A DNA stretch of 5,818 nt from VGEM01 sp033764265 (GTDB taxonomy: Bacteria > Pseudomonadota > Alphaproteobacteria > Rhodospirillales > Rhodospirillaceae): NCBI GenBank assembly GCA_033764265.1, contig JANRJB010000311.1, forward strand, positions 1 to 5,818, given 5' to 3'. Below are positions 4,859 through 5,818 of the stretch, in pieces. The notes beneath the pieces were generated by a model. That model was given only the letters and a program-made list of their open reading frames with translations. It did not search any database and was not told where the DNA came from. The position numbers and the translations under genes were made by a program. How positions within the stretch are numbered: position 1 is the first letter of the stretch; each line of letters begins with the position of its first letter.

Positions 4859-5818
4859 TCACGCGCGCTTGACGCCCAGCACGTTCTGCTTGCCGCCACC
4901 GAAGCCCGAGGGCGGGCCTTTTTCGTTCACCTCGAAGCCGGCCGCGCGCATTTCCGCAGCGTGATCGATCTTGTTGTACTCGAACAGCCAGCGTTCGTGG
5001 TTCCAGCGATGCGACGTCCAGTTGCGCAACTGGCCGTAGGGCCCCGACCGATCGCGGTTGCCTGCGGTGTTGAAGTCGATCGGGTAGTACACGCCGCCGG
5101 CGCGGGTGACGCGATAGGCCTCGCGGATGATCTGCTTGGACGCTTCCTCCGTCACCTCGTGATGCAGGATGTAGCTGGTGACGATGTCGAAGTGCCCATC
5201 GGGGAACCGGGTGTCCTCCGCCAGCGCCTGGCGGAAGTTCGCACCCACCCCAAGGTCGACCGCGCGCATATGGGCGTAGCGCACCATCGGGCCGCCGACG
5301 TCGATGCCCCACACCTCGGCGTCGGGGAAGCGCTGGGCCAGCGCCACCGTCAGCTGGCCGGTGCCGCAGCCCATATCGAGGATGCGGCGCACCTTGCCGT
5401 CGGCCGGCGCCGGCACGTTGCCGGCGTAACGGACGTGCAAATCGTCCTGGTAATTGCGGCCGGAATAAAAGTTGTTGGTGCCGTAGTGATACATGTGTCC
5501 GGCGAACGCATCGCCGACATAGCCGCCCGGCTGAATATGAATGGCATGCCGCGTGTAGTCGGGGATTTCCATGCCCGGGTTCAGTTCCAGTTTGCCCGGG
5601 CCGGCGGTGTCGGCGGCTTCCATCTCGGCCATGTAGGCGTCGTAGTTGCCGTGGAACTCACGGCGCAGGTTGTGCCACATCAGGTTCTGCGCGTTCAGCC
5701 AGGTGTGATTGCGGGCCTGGATGATCGGGTCGCCCTCGAACAGCGCGAACACCTGATCCATCGGCAGGTTCTTCGCGGGGTCGACGCCCTTGGCGGCCAT
5801 GATCGCCTTGGCGCGGTC
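4859..5818 (-). CDS. Class I SAM-dependent methyltransferase (MTase 2), 5' truncated by the window
   Basis: The visible part is 319 residues plus the stop. It aligns with MTase 1 from residue 77 to the C-terminus with one single-residue gap and about 60% identity, so roughly 76 N-terminal residues, including any Tat signal, are missing. An internal ATG at 5800 lies within the conserved alignment (DRAKAIMAAKG matches ERAKAVLKANG) and is not the start. The SAM-binding motif I is canonical, ILDMGCGTG (about fragment residues 146-154), with the acidic WGID about 20 residues later, a motif II region FDIVTSYILHHEV and motif III RAGGVYY. The block PDAEVWGIDV ... PMVRYAHMRAVDLGV is nearly identical in both copies, as is IHIQPGGYVGD. 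The next gene downstream is the IclR regulator after 39 bases. The substrate is unknown. It is an intact-looking paralogue rather than a decayed copy. Confidence 0.9.
   Translation of the reverse strand, partial: DRAKAIMAAKGVDPAKNLPMDQVFALFEGDPIIQARNHTWLNAQNLMWHNLRREFHGNYDAYMAEMEAADTAGPGKLELNPGMEIPDYTRHAIHIQPGGYVGDAFAGHMYHYGTNNFYSGRNYQDDLHVRYAGNVPAPADGKVRRILDMGCGTGQLTVALAQRFPDAEVWGIDVGGPMVRYAHMRAVDLGVGANFRQALAEDTRFPDGHFDIVTSYILHHEVTEEASKQIIREAYRVTRAGGVYYPIDFNTAGNRDRSGPYGQLRNWTSHRWNHERWLFEYNKIDHAAEMRAAGFEVNEKGPPSGFGGGKQNVLGVKRA

Noticed and set aside
5350..5547. Second Cys- and Thr-rich frame inside MTase 2
   Set aside because: It lies wholly within the methyltransferase coding region in another frame and shows no independent ribosome site or domain.

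Overview
The window is GC-rich bacterial DNA, about two-thirds G+C by eye. Genes are tightly packed, GTG and TTG starts occur alongside ATG, and the proteins are rich in Ala, Arg and Gly. The families present (SugE/Gdx-type SMR exporter, IclR regulator, PepSY-like secreted protein, Tat-type signal peptides) fit a Pseudomonadota (proteobacterial) chromosome. The class cannot be fixed from the sequence alone. I see no rRNA, tRNA, CRISPR array, transposase or phage gene.

Layout, left to right. Every gene is on the minus strand except one. (1) Positions 1-61 hold the first 20 codons of a gene with a Tat-like signal peptide; it runs off the left edge. (2) 133-1317 is a class I SAM-dependent methyltransferase (MTase 1, 394 aa), also with a twin-arginine N-terminus. 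(3) 1346-1693 is a 115-aa cytoplasmic-looking protein I do not recognise. Read in transcription order (3, 2, 1) these form a probable operon. (4) 1859-2173 is an SMR exporter of the SugE/Gdx (guanidinium) type, with a consensus-like promoter and a strong leader hairpin. (5) 2297-3230 holds three small genes that overlap by 4 bases (ATGA) at both junctions: a charged 75-aa protein, a secreted 122-aa protein with two cysteines, and a secreted 114-aa PepSY-like protein. (6) 3324-3584 is a small unrecognised protein. (7) 3816-3995 is a 59-aa zinc-ribbon protein, the only plus-strand gene, with palindromes upstream. (8) 4028-4819 is an IclR-family (MhpR-like) regulator. (9) 4859-5818 is a second methyltransferase (MTase 2), cut by the right edge. 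It is about 60% identical to MTase 1 by hand count over 319 aligned positions.

The two paralogous methyltransferases are the striking theme. They lie about 3.5 kb apart on the same strand and bracket unrelated small genes. MTase 1 has an export-type N-terminus, which is odd for an enzyme needing cytoplasmic SAM, and its SAM-binding loop reads GCSCG where MTase 2 has the ordinary GCGTG. The small gene upstream of MTase 1, the Tat-signal gene downstream of it, and the IclR gene next to MTase 2 suggest one or two small metabolic modules, possibly duplicated and perhaps controlled by the IclR protein. The substrate cannot be read from the sequence. The sugE gene and the coupled small-gene operon look like independent housekeeping or stress units.
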